Below, one piece after another: positions 1 to 7,614 of a stretch of 42,923 bases of DNA. Numbering within the stretch: position 1 is the first letter of the stretch; every line of letters begins with the position of its first letter. The notes beneath the pieces were generated by a model, which saw nothing but the letters and a program-made list of their open reading frames with translations, searched no databases and was not told where the DNA came from. The position numbers and the translations under genes are program-made. The stretch spans positions 1-42,923 of the IMG/VR virus record IMGVR_UViG_3300047471_000528. One strand, 5' to 3'. This DNA comes from a virus.

Positions 1-127
1 TATTTCAAAATCCTTCGCGAGGACCGCATCGACGCGCGCTTCAGCCTGTGATAAATCACACTCAACAAAATCATATCCAGGGCTAGGGACGAACATTGAA
101 CGTATATCTTTTCCATATTCCTCTCCT
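1..127. repeat. Terminal direct repeat, left copy (circular closure)
   Basis: These 127 bases are identical to the last 127 bases of the window (42797-42923). The polymerase frame is open through both copies, so joining them restores one gene. Exactly 127 bases is a common assembler k-mer overlap, so this most likely marks a circular contig (circular or circularly permuted DNA) rather than a true phage terminal repeat. Confidence 0.95.
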
Positions 128-1773
128 TCAACGGTGAATCCGTGTTTCGCGATTGTTTGAAACGACCTGCCTATGTTTTCGAGTTTGAAGATAATTTTCT
201 TCTTCTTAGGATCTCGTTTGAGATAGTAGTCAGTAGTTTCCGCAGCATTCGTTCTTCCATTTTTAGTGCCGACAAGGTTGTACTCACATCGGAGCCGTCC
301 GTCAGGATGAAGTGTGGATTCAAGATACTCAATAACTTTGTGTATTTTTCGACATGCAATAACCGTCTTGATAATTTCATTTCCATCTCGCCAAGATGGG
401 CATTCTCCAATCCATGCAAGAAGTTCAAGACTTTCTTCATCTGTACTCCAGGCTCCAGACTTAGTTTTCTTAACTCCTCTAACGGGTTTGAACTTGAGTT
501 CATCATAAATCATCCGATTTACTTGCTTATCAGAAAGAGGATTTATTGCTTCCCCACAGAGAATCTTCAATTTATAGAGTTGGGTGTCGAAGATATTCCA
601 GTATTTATAGAGGAGTTTGTTTCGCTCGGTTTGGTCAACCAATAATCCGGTTTCTTCCATTCCTTTATAAATAGGCATGAGTTGGATGAGCTTATCGTAG
701 ACGGCGCGGCAGCCCTTTTCATCGAGTTCTTCGAGTTGCTGTGGATAAATCTGATGGACCGCGAGAGAATCTTTCGCATTGTAGATATAGAGCTGTTCGC
801 GTTTATACTTAGCCGGATCATACTCTTTTCCTTCGTCTTTGAAGTAAGGCATATCCGTATAAAGTGATGTGAGGAATCCGAGATTCTTTGGAAACTCTGA
901 ATACAAACATCCCGCCGCGAGCATCGTATCTCCAACCACATTAACAACTTTAAGTCCGACTCTCTCACATTTTCTCCAATCAAACTTTATGTTCTGATTT
1001 ACTTTTGGAAGTGGGGTTGCGAGCATCTTAGCGACTTCAGCGAACATTAGAGCGCGTTCATCTAATGATATCGAATAATCAATAAGAGGGATGCAACAAG
1101 ACTCAAGACCATCAAAGCAAAAAGAAATACATGTTGGTAAATCCGCATAGGTCTCAATATCAAAAACGACAAACTTAGCAGTCCCGTACTGACGAGCAAA
1201 GAAATTTCTAACAGCTTCAGCAGATTTAGCCCACCAAACATTTCCTATCTCCTCTATTGGTCCTTGAATATACATTACCCGCTGAATTTTACCGAAATCG
1301 GCGCGGGTGATAAACTTCATTTTCACATCTTCATTAAGATATGGGTGTACCCCAAGGGTTGGGAGGACACGAATTGGACGTAAAGAAATTCCGTGTTTAA
1401 GAGGAAGAACAGACCCTCTAAATTTTCTGATTCCATTAAGACCAGTAAGGAAGTTGAAAGCCAATTCTGAAAGTGGGACGATGACATTTGGTTCGATATC
1501 TGTGATCTCTCCCTGCAAGATCTCTTTATATCTGACACCATTTTCTCCTTCCAGCAATGGACGATTAAAGTCTGGTTTAATCAAGTTTATCCTCTCCTTG
1601 ATTAAAGCGGTTCGCCAACAAGCATCAAGACTGAAATTATTGTCTTTACAAAATGCACGATAGATGGATTCAGCGTAACCTGTAATGGCGTACTCGGAGG
1701 AAACATCCTCAGACGAGGCGCCATCGGCGACGAACATTACTTGTGCGCTATCAGAACCGTGACCTCTAATCAA
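1..1773 (-). CDS. DNA polymerase I (family A) with N-terminal UDG-like and 3'-5' exonuclease domains (5' part; gene continues at 42796)
   Basis: The minus frame is open from the stop at 1777-1779 down to base 1 and continues at 42796-42122, giving an 815-residue protein. I chose a TTG start at 1771-1773 because GAGGAG lies 6 bases upstream, within the end of the previous gene. Residues about 1-150 look like a uracil-DNA-glycosylase fold: a strand followed by ADGASSED where active enzymes have GEAPG, then EPNVIVPLSELA and a late PTLGVHP. The altered first motif suggests lost or changed catalysis (inference). Residues about 200-345 are a DEDDy exonuclease: D205 and E207 in FDIET, D265 in NIKFDW, and Y331/D335 in YNAKD. 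The polymerase palm begins near residue 545. I recall UDG-like domains in SPO1-type polymerases. This is the replicative polymerase of the leftward unit. Confidence 0.93.
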   Translation of the reverse strand, partial: MIRGHGSDSAQVMFVADGASSEDVSSEYAITGYAESIYRAFCKDNNFSLDACWRTALIKERINLIKPDFNRPLLEGENGVRYKEILQGEITDIEPNVIVPLSELAFNFLTGLNGIRKFRGSVLPLKHGISLRPIRVLPTLGVHPYLNEDVKMKFITRADFGKIQRVMYIQGPIEEIGNVWWAKSAEAVRNFFARQYGTAKFVVFDIETYADLPTCISFCFDGLESCCIPLIDYSISLDERALMFAEVAKMLATPLPKVNQNIKFDWRKCERVGLKVVNVVGDTMLAAGCLYSEFPKNLGFLTSLYTDMPYFKDEGKEYDPAKYKREQLYIYNAKDSLAVHQIYPQQLEELDEKGCRAVYDKLIQLMPIYKGMEETGLLVDQTERNKLLYKYWNIFDTQLYKLKILCGEAINPLSDKQVNRMIYDELKFKPVRGVKKTKSGAWSTDEESLELLAWIGECPSWRDGNEIIKTVIACRKIHKVIEYLESTLHPDGRLRCEYNLVGTKNGRTNAAETTDYYLKRDPKKKKIIFKLENIGRSFQTIAKHGFTVEGEEYGKDIRSMFVPSPGYDFVECDLSQAEARVDAVLAKDFEI

Positions 1774-1776
1774 AAT

Positions 1777-1953
1777 TTACTCCTCGTCATATTCAGTATC
1801 AATGAGTGTATAACTACCACCATTTTGAATATGCTCACAAGCATCATCAAGTGGTTCAGAATCTAATAATCCTGCTGCATTTGTATCAAATTCTTCCCAA
1901 CCTTTAGCCCATCCGGTTTGACCACATATATCACATTTATATTGATGTCTCAT
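1777..1953 (-). CDS. Small acidic protein with CxxC knuckle, hypothetical
   Basis: A 58-residue protein. Its ATG overlaps the stop of the upstream gene as ATGA (1950-1953), and its own stop lies 3 bases before the TTG of the polymerase, so it is translationally coupled on both sides. It begins MRHQYKCDICGQTGW: a CDIC knuckle with a further Cys and His near residues 39-41 that could complete one zinc site. The second half is acidic and ends in EYDEE. The last codons carry the Shine-Dalgarno sequence of the polymerase. Function is unknown; a zinc-stabilised adaptor is only a guess. Confidence 0.75.
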   Translation of the reverse strand: MRHQYKCDICGQTGWAKGWEEFDTNAAGLLDSEPLDDACEHIQNGGSYTLIDTEYDEE

Positions 1954-2177
1954 TCAGCTTTCTTCTCCTTACCTTCGGCAAATCCGTTGATTCGCATTTC
2001 AATCTCGAATTCATCTTTGTCATGATCCGCGCCGACATTCAAGGAAGTAATTTTCATATTTACTCCTTTTGAACAAAGATGTGCCATTTCTTCTAAAACA
2101 GCTTGTTCAAGTGGATCTTCCGCGCGGAGCCGAATCCGTCTAGCACCAGTGTCGAAATTAAAGCTGACTTTCATCTT
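1950..2177 (-). CDS. Hypothetical protein (75 aa)
   Basis: The frame stays open up to 2210, but I prefer ATG 2175-2177 (MKVSFNFD) because AAAGGA lies 8 bases upstream and the overlap with the preceding gene is then only 20 bases. The protein has short alternating hydrophobic stretches (KVSFNF, NMKITSLNV, EFEIEMRI), suggesting a small alpha/beta or beta fold. I recognise no family and no catalytic motif. The stop overlaps the next start by ATGA, so it belongs to the early operon just upstream of the polymerase. Confidence 0.65.
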   Translation of the reverse strand, partial: KMKVSFNFDTGARRIRLRAEDPLEQAVLEEMAHLCSKGVNMKITSLNVGADHDKDEFEIEMRINGFAEGKEKKAE

Positions 2178-2490
2178 TGGGTTCCTTTTGAATTTGAGGT
2201 CTACGACCATCTGAGAATGGGAATTTGAATGGGGAATCTTCGACCATTAGAGGACAAAGAATCTTTGAGCAAATCGCAGTTTTACTTTCATTCTCGTAGT
2301 TACATGCATTACACGTTCCTAAAAGCATCATACGATCTTTATTCTCCTCGGCAACGACCCATCTTCTATTCTGAGAATCTCTTGGTGTAGTTTTACCATT
2401 CTTATGTCTGCCATCAGGATGTGTTAGTCTGAGTATTTTACGTTTAGTTCGGAACCAAGCATTACGATCTTCCTTATTTTTATAAGGCAT
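2158..2490 (-). CDS. Zinc-ribbon protein, hypothetical
   Basis: A 110-residue protein from ATG 2488-2490 (MPYKNKEDRNAWFRTKRK); a TTG at 2530-2532 is an in-frame alternative 14 codons upstream. The opening MPYKNKED-type helix is common at the start of small phage HNH or DNA-binding proteins. Residues about 60-80 hold TCNACN followed by IC and LCP, a four-cysteine zinc ribbon. The HNH catalytic histidines are not evident, so I do not call an endonuclease. The C-terminus is Lys/Glu/Gln-rich. It is basic overall and probably binds nucleic acid. Confidence 0.65.
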   Translation of the reverse strand: MPYKNKEDRNAWFRTKRKILRLTHPDGRHKNGKTTPRDSQNRRWVVAEENKDRMMLLGTCNACNYENESKTAICSKILCPLMVEDSPFKFPFSDGRRPQIQKEPKDESQL

Positions 2491-2655
2491 TTTAAAATGA
2501 AGTGCGCGTCGGTGGATAACGTCTCCATTCAAATTGGTTATCAGGTGCGACCCAAGCCAACTTGACGAAATTCTTTTTAGATTTCCGATATTAATACACC
2601 TGTTGGAAGCAGGCTATCTTATTCGCGCGCACAATCCTCTTAAATTATCAGAAGC

Positions 2656-3096
2656 CTAAAAAGGCTGTGCTTCACCGCCCTTTCCCTTTGGCACGAAAAC
2701 GGTAATTTTCGGCACAGGGTTTCCATCGACGACATCAATAGCGATTTTCCCATCGAATTCTTTTCCGACGAAAGTTTCGGTATCGAGATCACCAGGTTCG
2801 GTGCGTTTAGGTTTGCCAGTAATGGCTGCCTCAAGATCCATTAAACGAGTAACAGGCTCAAATTGGAGATTCCCCAAAACTGAACCTGCATTCATTCCAG
2901 TATTGAACACGATTTTGTGCTCTTTACCGTGGAATGGACCAGGAGTGCTGACGACCAGTTCGATATCGAAATTCAGAGTTTTCTGGCTCGTCGAGGTTCG
3001 AGCGGCTGGCGCGGCTTTCACACGGAATGTGTAAAAGATTGGATCGAAATTCTTCGATGCCAAAATGTCTGACTGCGTAAATTTAACTATGGACAT
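2656..3096 (-). CDS. DUF669-like / possible single-strand-binding replication accessory protein
   Basis: A 146-residue protein rich in beta strands, with an acidic middle (TEPGDLDTETF), a GKEFDGKIAIDV segment and a basic C-terminal tail (VFVPKGKGGEAQPF). The layout (strands, a central VTRLMDLEAA helix, then a KEFDGK.A.V hairpin) resembles phage DUF669-type proteins that sit beside Sak4 recombinases and polymerases. That match is from memory and is weak. The ATG at 3094-3096 lacks a clear Shine-Dalgarno sequence and follows a long A/C-rich leader. Its position among replication genes supports a ssDNA-binding role by inference only. Confidence 0.6.
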   Translation of the reverse strand: MSIVKFTQSDILASKNFDPIFYTFRVKAAPAARTSTSQKTLNFDIELVVSTPGPFHGKEHKIVFNTGMNAGSVLGNLQFEPVTRLMDLEAAITGKPKRTEPGDLDTETFVGKEFDGKIAIDVVDGNPVPKITVFVPKGKGGEAQPF

Positions 3097-3170
3097 TGTG
3101 TTTTATTGTGCTTTCTTGTATTGGATTTTGTTGTGTTTTGTTTTGTATTGTGGTGATTTGGGTGGATAGG
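3097..3170 (-). promoter_or_regulatory. Strand-asymmetric T/G-rich tract (A/C-rich mRNA leader)
   Basis: Seventy-four bases directly upstream of the 2656-3096 gene contain only two C residues on the plus strand and are almost pure T and G. The leftward transcript would therefore have an A/C-rich leader with little secondary structure. No sigma-70 promoter, terminator or Shine-Dalgarno sequence is clear. It could be an unstructured translation enhancer, a ssDNA-protein loading site or an unwinding element. Confidence 0.4.
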
Positions 3171-3185
3171 CAGACCAGCTCAATG

Positions 3186-3380
3186 CTAATCTGAGAAAAC
3201 CTCTAAAAAGAACTTTTGCGAAAATGGGGAACAATTCTTTTCCATATAAAACCAGATCCATATTAAACAGGATTGCACAGAGTTCCCTTCATCAACCGCA
3301 CGAGTTGGGAATCCTGAATTTAAATGGAATGTCTGAAAAGTCCCCCCATGAGGGTGTCTACGAATTTGGAATTGGGGCAT
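3186..3380 (-). CDS. Doubtful small ORF, hypothetical
   Basis: A 64-residue frame begins at ATG 3378-3380, one base after the stop of the upstream gene (TAATATG), which fits the packing of this operon. The composition is unusual (many Phe, Trp, Cys, His and Ser) and no domain is seen. There is no good Shine-Dalgarno sequence. If it is not real, 3171-3381 is an untranslated spacer between two early genes in which I see nothing else. Confidence 0.3.
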   Translation of the reverse strand: MPQFQIRRHPHGGTFQTFHLNSGFPTRAVDEGNSVQSCLIWIWFYMEKNCSPFSQKFFLEVFSD

Positions 3381-3381
3381 A

Positions 3382-3579
3382 TTATTCAACCGTCAAATAT
3401 TCTATCTCTAATTTAATCAACAATCTAGCCGATACCTTATTTCGAAGCCAATTGTCGACATCTTCAATATGATGAAAAATCAAATTTTTAGTTTTAAGGA
3501 AAGATCTTATAGTTGGATTATAAGATCCTCCTTCAATCGGGCCGAATTCCCAATAAGAATATCGAACAAGGATATTCAT
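3382..3579 (-). CDS. Hypothetical protein (65 aa)
   Basis: The ATG at 3577-3579 overlaps the upstream stop as ATGA. The product starts MNILVRYSYWEFGPIEGG and contains HHIEDVDNWLRNK and a final LEIEYLTVE, consistent with a small alpha/beta protein. No known family is recognised. Its coupling to the 58-residue gene upstream and to the Sak4-like gene before it makes it likely to be a real member of the recombination/replication operon. Confidence 0.6.
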   Translation of the reverse strand: MNILVRYSYWEFGPIEGGSYNPTIRSFLKTKNLIFHHIEDVDNWLRNKVSARLLIKLEIEYLTVE

Positions 3580-3752
3580 ATTTGCTCCGCCACCACAATT
3601 ACTTTCGACACATAAACTACATCAAGCCGATTTCCAGTTTTGAGCGGAGCTTCTTCGGTGTTCCTCACCAAAAGAGTTGGAGGAAAATTCTTTACGAGTG
3701 TTTCAAGACTCATATTTGATTTGACTCGGAGTTGGATTAGGTGTTCTTTCAC
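3576..3752 (-). CDS. Hypothetical protein (58 aa)
   Basis: A GTG start at 3750-3752 overlaps the TGA of the Sak4-like gene (GTGA), and the gene ends in an ATGA overlap with the next start. The protein has 58 residues: an N-terminal amphipathic segment (MKEHLIQLRVKSN), then a beta-rich end (RLDVVYVSKVIVVAEQI). I recognise no motif. The double overlap is the main evidence that it is translated. Confidence 0.6.
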   Translation of the reverse strand: MKEHLIQLRVKSNMSLETLVKNFPPTLLVRNTEEAPLKTGNRLDVVYVSKVIVVAEQI

Positions 3753-4570
3753 AGAGTTTCTCCTTTTAAAAGAGGAATGAGAACTTCCCGATAAAAATCC
3801 TTGCCTGTAATGTCAACTTCCCCGCCGGGTAAAGCAGCGTAGCTGGTGCAGGCTAAATCTCCTCGGAATCTGACGGTGAATCTTTCTTCTCCTCCAATAA
3901 CACGACGGTCGAACCTGAAGATGTGATCGAAATAGATCTTGATGTTCTCTCCAATTTTATCTCTAATTGAGAGTTTTTCTCCAACAACGATACTTTCACT
4001 GTATGGATCGTCTGGATCAGATTTTCCGAATCTGTCAACTGTATGGGCAGTAACAATAACATTTTTGATAGGAATAGTTCGTAAAAATGCCATAATGGAA
4101 TAGGTTGCGGAAGCTTCCATTCCATAATCTTCTGGTCCGGGCATGAAGATTCCACCCATTGTTTTTCCTTTTGCTTTTCCTGATTGGTTTGCGGCATGTG
4201 TTATAGGGAGGGCCTGTTGAATCATCGCTAAACATTCAGCGGTTACAGAGTCTACAATTTCAGTCTCTGGAATGTGTTGTCCAAGATTGGCGGCGGCGAG
4301 CCAACCTGCGAATTTCTTTTCGATTTTCTCCACCATTGCTGGCATTTTCGGAGGATAAAAATCATAATTGAGATTCTTTTTATTGATCCAGGGAGCACCT
4401 AAGATTCCACGGATTCTGCCGTCGAAATCTTCCACTGAAACATGGCCGGGATCTTCGCTTTGTGAATTTGAGCGCACGCTGCAAGCGGCTACAGTTTTTC
4501 CTGAATGCTTTGGACCAACGAAAAGAGCAAAAAATCTTGAATCTGGGCTGAGTTGTTCTGCTGATGGCAT
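3749..4570 (-). CDS. Sak4-like RecA-fold ATPase (phage single-strand annealing recombinase)
   Basis: A 273-residue P-loop ATPase of the AAA_24/Sak4 type. The Walker A motif GPKHSGKT is at residues 19-26 and a Walker B-like TEIVDS at 103-108; the strand NVIVTAHTVD near 172-182 matches the sensor region of RecA-fold proteins. Sak4 proteins anneal or exchange single strands, usually with a phage SSB, during recombination-dependent replication. Neighbours fit: a possible SSB-like protein, an exonuclease-like Cas4 homologue and a helicase in the same unit. The ATG directly follows the stop of the upstream zinc protein (TAAATG), and the downstream gene starts within its TGA. The start residue is well supported because the P-loop is close to the N-terminus, as is normal for the family. 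Confidence 0.82.
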   Translation of the reverse strand: MPSAEQLSPDSRFFALFVGPKHSGKTVAACSVRSNSQSEDPGHVSVEDFDGRIRGILGAPWINKKNLNYDFYPPKMPAMVEKIEKKFAGWLAAANLGQHIPETEIVDSVTAECLAMIQQALPITHAANQSGKAKGKTMGGIFMPGPEDYGMEASATYSIMAFLRTIPIKNVIVTAHTVDRFGKSDPDDPYSESIVVGEKLSIRDKIGENIKIYFDHIFRFDRRVIGGEERFTVRFRGDLACTSYAALPGGEVDITGKDFYREVLIPLLKGETL

Positions 4571-4846
4571 TTAGATGTCCACTCCCATTCCTTTTAAAAT
4601 TTCCATTCTCTGCTTTGCAGTCTTTGATTCTGCCGTATCTTGATGCAAAAGACACTTAGGCTTGGCGCGGCGGAGTGCCTCTGGATTTAGAATAATTTCG
4701 GTTTCGCAACCATCTTCTGCGCAAATTGAGCGTTTCCCTTTGAGAAATAATTTATTTGTACGATACATACAATCAGGATCAGCACACATATAAATGTTGG
4801 GGCTGACACGAATGTATTTATGAATGTGATCTTTTGTTTGGCTCAT
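4571..4846 (-). CDS. Small multi-cysteine zinc-binding protein, hypothetical
   Basis: A 91-residue protein with repeated cysteine pairs: CADPDC near residues 22-27, CAEDGC near 42-47 and a C..H pair at KCLLHQ near 64-68. This looks like one or two zinc ribbons. The start overlaps the stop of the upstream gene as ATGA. Its first five residues, MSQTK, and the first 15 coding bases are the same as those of the upstream gene, suggesting duplication of a translation start. Function is unknown. Confidence 0.65.
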   Translation of the reverse strand: MSQTKDHIHKYIRVSPNIYMCADPDCMYRTNKLFLKGKRSICAEDGCETEIILNPEALRRAKPKCLLHQDTAESKTAKQRMEILKGMGVDI

Positions 4847-5568
4847 AATTTTTCCTCAGATTTTGGTTTAGCGCGGAAAGCGCCTGCGGCGTCGAGAGCG
4901 GCATTAGCATCTTTACACCTATAGCAGCAACACAGCCCATTCAGAATGTTATCGTGTGATCTTCTGTACTCCTCTACGCGCAATATTAGACTATCCGTCG
5001 CCTTGCGCGCCTCGGCCAACTGCTCTTTTAATTGCGCGATTCTTTTCAGTAATTCATCTTTCGTATACTGCCATTCCTTAAATTCTCCAAACTTGGAAGC
5101 GGCCAACTGTGATTCGAGCCGCTTGATTGTTTCCATCGAGACTTCTGCCAACCGCCGATTATCAAGAATAGTTGTAGCTAACTGCGATTCGAGCGCCGAT
5201 TTTTGGCTCCGCAGTTCGTCGCGCTCAGATGCTAGGAATCGGATCTTGTCCCGGTTGGTTGGATTCGCTACGTTTTGTTCTTCCGTAAGTCGTGCGCGCA
5301 AATCTGTCCTTAGTACGAACAGTTCTTGCTCTTTTGCTTGATCTATTCCGAGCAATTCGAGATAGGCGCGGCAGAGACGCTTCCTGAAATCGCTGCAACA
5401 AGGACATACTTCCTCGTGATAAGCTAATTCGATTTCATCAGCATCGTCGGTGATATATGTAGTTCCATGTTTGACTCTGATTGTTCCCGTATCGTGACAA
5501 CGTGGGCAGTATTTCCCGTCTTTGGCATATGCCTCGCACTCCTCGGCCAATGTTTTTGTTTGGCTCAT
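4843..5568 (-). CDS. Zinc-ribbon / coiled-coil protein, hypothetical
   Basis: A 241-residue protein. The N-terminus has CPRCHDTGT near residues 21-29 and CPCC near 55-58, a DnaJ-like four-cysteine zinc site. Residues about 75-205 form a long charged coiled coil (repeated RLTEE, RDELRSQKSALESQLA and LAEARKATDSL segments). CCCYRC near 214-219 is a second cysteine cluster before a KPKSEEKL tail. It could be a scaffold-like DNA-binding or oligomerising factor. It shares its first codons with the gene downstream and is coupled to both neighbours by 4-base overlaps. Confidence 0.65.
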   Translation of the reverse strand: MSQTKTLAEECEAYAKDGKYCPRCHDTGTIRVKHGTTYITDDADEIELAYHEEVCPCCSDFRKRLCRAYLELLGIDQAKEQELFVLRTDLRARLTEEQNVANPTNRDKIRFLASERDELRSQKSALESQLATTILDNRRLAEVSMETIKRLESQLAASKFGEFKEWQYTKDELLKRIAQLKEQLAEARKATDSLILRVEEYRRSHDNILNGLCCCYRCKDANAALDAAGAFRAKPKSEEKL

Positions 5569-5858
5569 TTAAATTCTCTTTCAATAAAAACATGAAAAAC
5601 AAGACCTTGTACATAATGTTCTGTTGGTTGATAAGTACCTACAAAATCCAAATCCTCTGTAATCCAACTAGTTTCATGCCCTGTTCCAAAAGTATGCACT
5701 TTGCGTTCAACTTTTTTTGCAAGTGCATTCACATTTGCCCAAATACAAGCCCTGTCATTTTGCATTTGTAAAGAAAGAATTTGAGCATGTGTAGGAATTA
5801 AAATTAACTGCTCTGGTTCGAGATTTAACGGGAATTTCCAGATTACCACGGCTTCCAA
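5565..5858 (-). CDS. DUF7352-like small protein
   Basis: A 97-residue protein matching from memory a widespread phage family with the pattern WKFPL..., THAQILSLQMQ..., CIWANV and a terminal GTGHE. Those elements appear in that order here (WKFPL near residue 7, ILSLQMQ near 27-33, GTGHE near 58-62). The family is found in many phage early regions but has no assigned reaction. The start overlaps the upstream Cas4-like gene by 16 bases. Confidence 0.6.
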   Translation of the reverse strand: MEAVVIWKFPLNLEPEQLILIPTHAQILSLQMQNDRACIWANVNALAKKVERKVHTFGTGHETSWITEDLDFVGTYQPTEHYVQGLVFHVFIEREFK

Positions 5859-6850
5859 ACCTCTCTTTTCTTAAAGAATTGTTCTTTTACCGCTTGGATC
5901 GAGACGAGATCAAAATTGTCGTTACAAATCTTTGTGAACTCGCACGGATAACCGAATTTGCCAGAACATGCAGATTCCTCTTTCTCAAACGCAGAATGGC
6001 CGATCTTCTGAGCGGCAACTTCCCGATCATGTGCAATTTTTTTGTATTTCTCGATAAGTCTTCGTTTCCAAATCTGCTTTTCGAGTGAGCTGTAATAAAT
6101 CGTGTCACGGACGAAAGTCTTTTCAGAGATTGCTTGGTGGAGTCTGATGTAGTTGACCACAACGTAATTGAAGTCTGAAACCATTGCATAGTTACGGAAT
6201 TGGATTGATTTTCCATACAGAGATCTTTCCCGTCCTTGAAATTTGTGATCTACAATTCCATTTGAACCATTGTTGAGAGTCGCCATTACGTCGATACGAC
6301 CCTCAAGTACAAATAAATATTCGGGAGTGTCGAGAAGTGGATAAGAAAATCCTTGTTCGACTAGAGGTTTTGGGAAAAGTTTTGTTTCAGGATTCTGGGG
6401 GCAAACTCCAAGTGGACCTTGATTAATAACCTGTTCTCGATTCATTCCACATCTGACACAAAATTCATGATCCATACTTGAAAGATGCGGCCCAAACACA
6501 ATACGTTTTTCAGGTTGTCCCATGAGAGGGATAATGTCGTTTTGTGCGTAGACACAAACATATTCCCAACACCGCTTATGGACAAACTCACGCTTTGCGA
6601 TGCTGAGTGGAAAATCCCCTTTTGCATGAAACATATTTGCATCATGCCAAGCATCGGCGGTTTTTAAACCTAATGCGATGTTTGTGTAATAGAGTTCGAG
6701 AAGTTTGTGACCATAAGTTCCTGCGGCCATATCTTCACGAATTTCATTTGATGAGGTTAGATTTTCGTTGTATTTGAGATTCCAGTATTGATTACATTCC
6801 CCCCATGCTGCAATTTGGGAGGAGTCGAGGACTAAGATTTGACGAGACAT
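5843..6850 (-). CDS. Cas4/RecB-like PD-(D/E)XK nuclease with predicted Fe-S cluster
   Basis: A 335-residue member of the PD-(D/E)XK nuclease superfamily. H48 lies in the early helix, D187 in EGRID is the metal-binding acid and D201-x-K203 (VDHKF) forms the D/E-x-K motif. C19 together with C295, C303 and C309 (CSGKFGYPCEFTKIC) matches the four-cysteine 4Fe-4S arrangement of Cas4 and AddB. C131, C134 and C150 form an extra, probably zinc-binding insertion. Such phage proteins act as 5'-end-resecting exonucleases that supply ssDNA to annealing proteins, which fits the Sak4-like gene two kilobases downstream. The ATG overlaps the preceding stop by one base (TAATG on the minus strand). Confidence 0.8.
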   Translation of the reverse strand: MSRQILVLDSSQIAAWGECNQYWNLKYNENLTSSNEIREDMAAGTYGHKLLELYYTNIALGLKTADAWHDANMFHAKGDFPLSIAKREFVHKRCWEYVCVYAQNDIIPLMGQPEKRIVFGPHLSSMDHEFCVRCGMNREQVINQGPLGVCPQNPETKLFPKPLVEQGFSYPLLDTPEYLFVLEGRIDVMATLNNGSNGIVDHKFQGRERSLYGKSIQFRNYAMVSDFNYVVVNYIRLHQAISEKTFVRDTIYYSSLEKQIWKRRLIEKYKKIAHDREVAAQKIGHSAFEKEESACSGKFGYPCEFTKICNDNFDLVSIQAVKEQFFKKREVWKPW

Positions 6851-7311
6851 TATTTTGCCGAATTCAAAGACATTCGCACATTTTCAGTTCTATGATACAT
6901 GCGGGTTGGTCTTTTGGATTTCCCTTGATGATTTTTACGCTTATCTTCTTTTCGGCGTCTCTCTCGCGCATCGAGTGTATTAGATTCACATGGCGCGGAA
7001 AGAGAATATTTTCCAGGTGTAAATCCAGATCCTCTATCAAAACTCACAACTTCACGCGCTATGGATTCAGGAACCTGGAATCTCCGCGCTTTATTGGATT
7101 TGACAAGATACGCGATGGATTTCGAAATAATCACGCCGTCGAGATGAAATTTTCTTTTGCACGCAACGGCCATTGCACATTCTGCGTGCTTTTTCTTTTT
7201 GCTGGAAGAAACATCCTGTGCGGTTACTTCCACGGTTGCGTTGAATTTGGCATCCCGAACTACTTTCACATTCGGGAAAAACTTTCTTACTGTGAGTAAT
7301 GCTGATGACAT
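6850..7311 (-). CDS. Basic hypothetical protein (153 aa)
   Basis: A 153-residue, strongly basic protein. Its first half contains beta-like segments (NVKVVRDAKFNATVEVTAQDV) and a helix (CAMAVACKRKF); its last third is Arg/Lys-rich (ERRRKEDKRKNHQGKSKRP) and probably disordered and nucleic-acid-binding. The start has AAAGGAG about 11 bases upstream. The gene sits directly before the Cas4-like nuclease. No family is recognised; DNA binding is inferred from charge only. Confidence 0.6.
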   Translation of the reverse strand: MSSALLTVRKFFPNVKVVRDAKFNATVEVTAQDVSSSKKKKHAECAMAVACKRKFHLDGVIISKSIAYLVKSNKARRFQVPESIAREVVSFDRGSGFTPGKYSLSAPCESNTLDARERRRKEDKRKNHQGKSKRPTRMYHRTENVRMSLNSAK

Positions 7312-7344
7312 TTGATTTACTGCTCCTTTTTTGAATTTTACTAC

Positions 7345-7614
7345 TCAGCTTTCTGATTTCTCCATCTCCATCCCAATCAAAACTCCTTGGGCTATTGCAT
7401 TTTTGACACAAACTACAATATCATCGAATTGAAAATCTGTGAAACTAACCTGTTCAAGAAGCGTTATTGCAAGCATTCGAGTACCCTCTGAATGGACAAC
7501 TTCCTTGATAACACCTATACTACGAATTTGACGATCCGTTACTTTCTCAGCATCATTAGCGATTCGCCTATCGGCCATACAGACAGATTTGATAGCTTCA
7601 TCGAAGGTTTTCAT
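7345..7614 (-). CDS. Hypothetical protein (89 aa)
   Basis: The frame is open to 7689, but ATG 7612-7614 overlaps the upstream stop as ATGA and gives an 89-residue product starting MKTFDEAIKSV. It is mostly helical, with a central ITLLEQVSFTDFQFDDIVVCV stretch and an IAQGVLIGMEMEKSES end. It has a sequence pattern like small phage proteins of unknown role; no catalytic motif is seen. Confidence 0.6.
   Translation of the reverse strand: MKTFDEAIKSVCMADRRIANDAEKVTDRQIRSIGVIKEVVHSEGTRMLAITLLEQVSFTDFQFDDIVVCVKNAIAQGVLIGMEMEKSES

Noticed and set aside
1-127. True physical direct terminal repeat of the virion DNA
   Set aside because: Exactly 127 bases of identity with the polymerase frame continuous through both copies is what an assembler leaves when a circular k-mer graph is opened. 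A real terminal repeat would not be excluded by sequence alone, but nothing supports it.
142-645. Plus-strand 167-residue frame and other plus frames at 1307-1663 and minus frames at 171-506, 567-983 and 1323-1541
   Set aside because: They are shadows of the polymerase gene, whose own frame is open without a stop from 1776 to 1 and across the join. The shadow frames have no start signals and poor composition.
2640-2680. Short AGCC/GGCT stem at the end of the DUF669-like gene as a terminator
   Set aside because: The stem has only four or five pairs with a T/A loop and no T run after it on the minus strand.
3826-3850. Minus-strand TTGACA inside the Sak4-like gene as a promoter
   Set aside because: No acceptable -10 hexamer at 16-18 bases; the best candidate, TATCGG, is a poor match.
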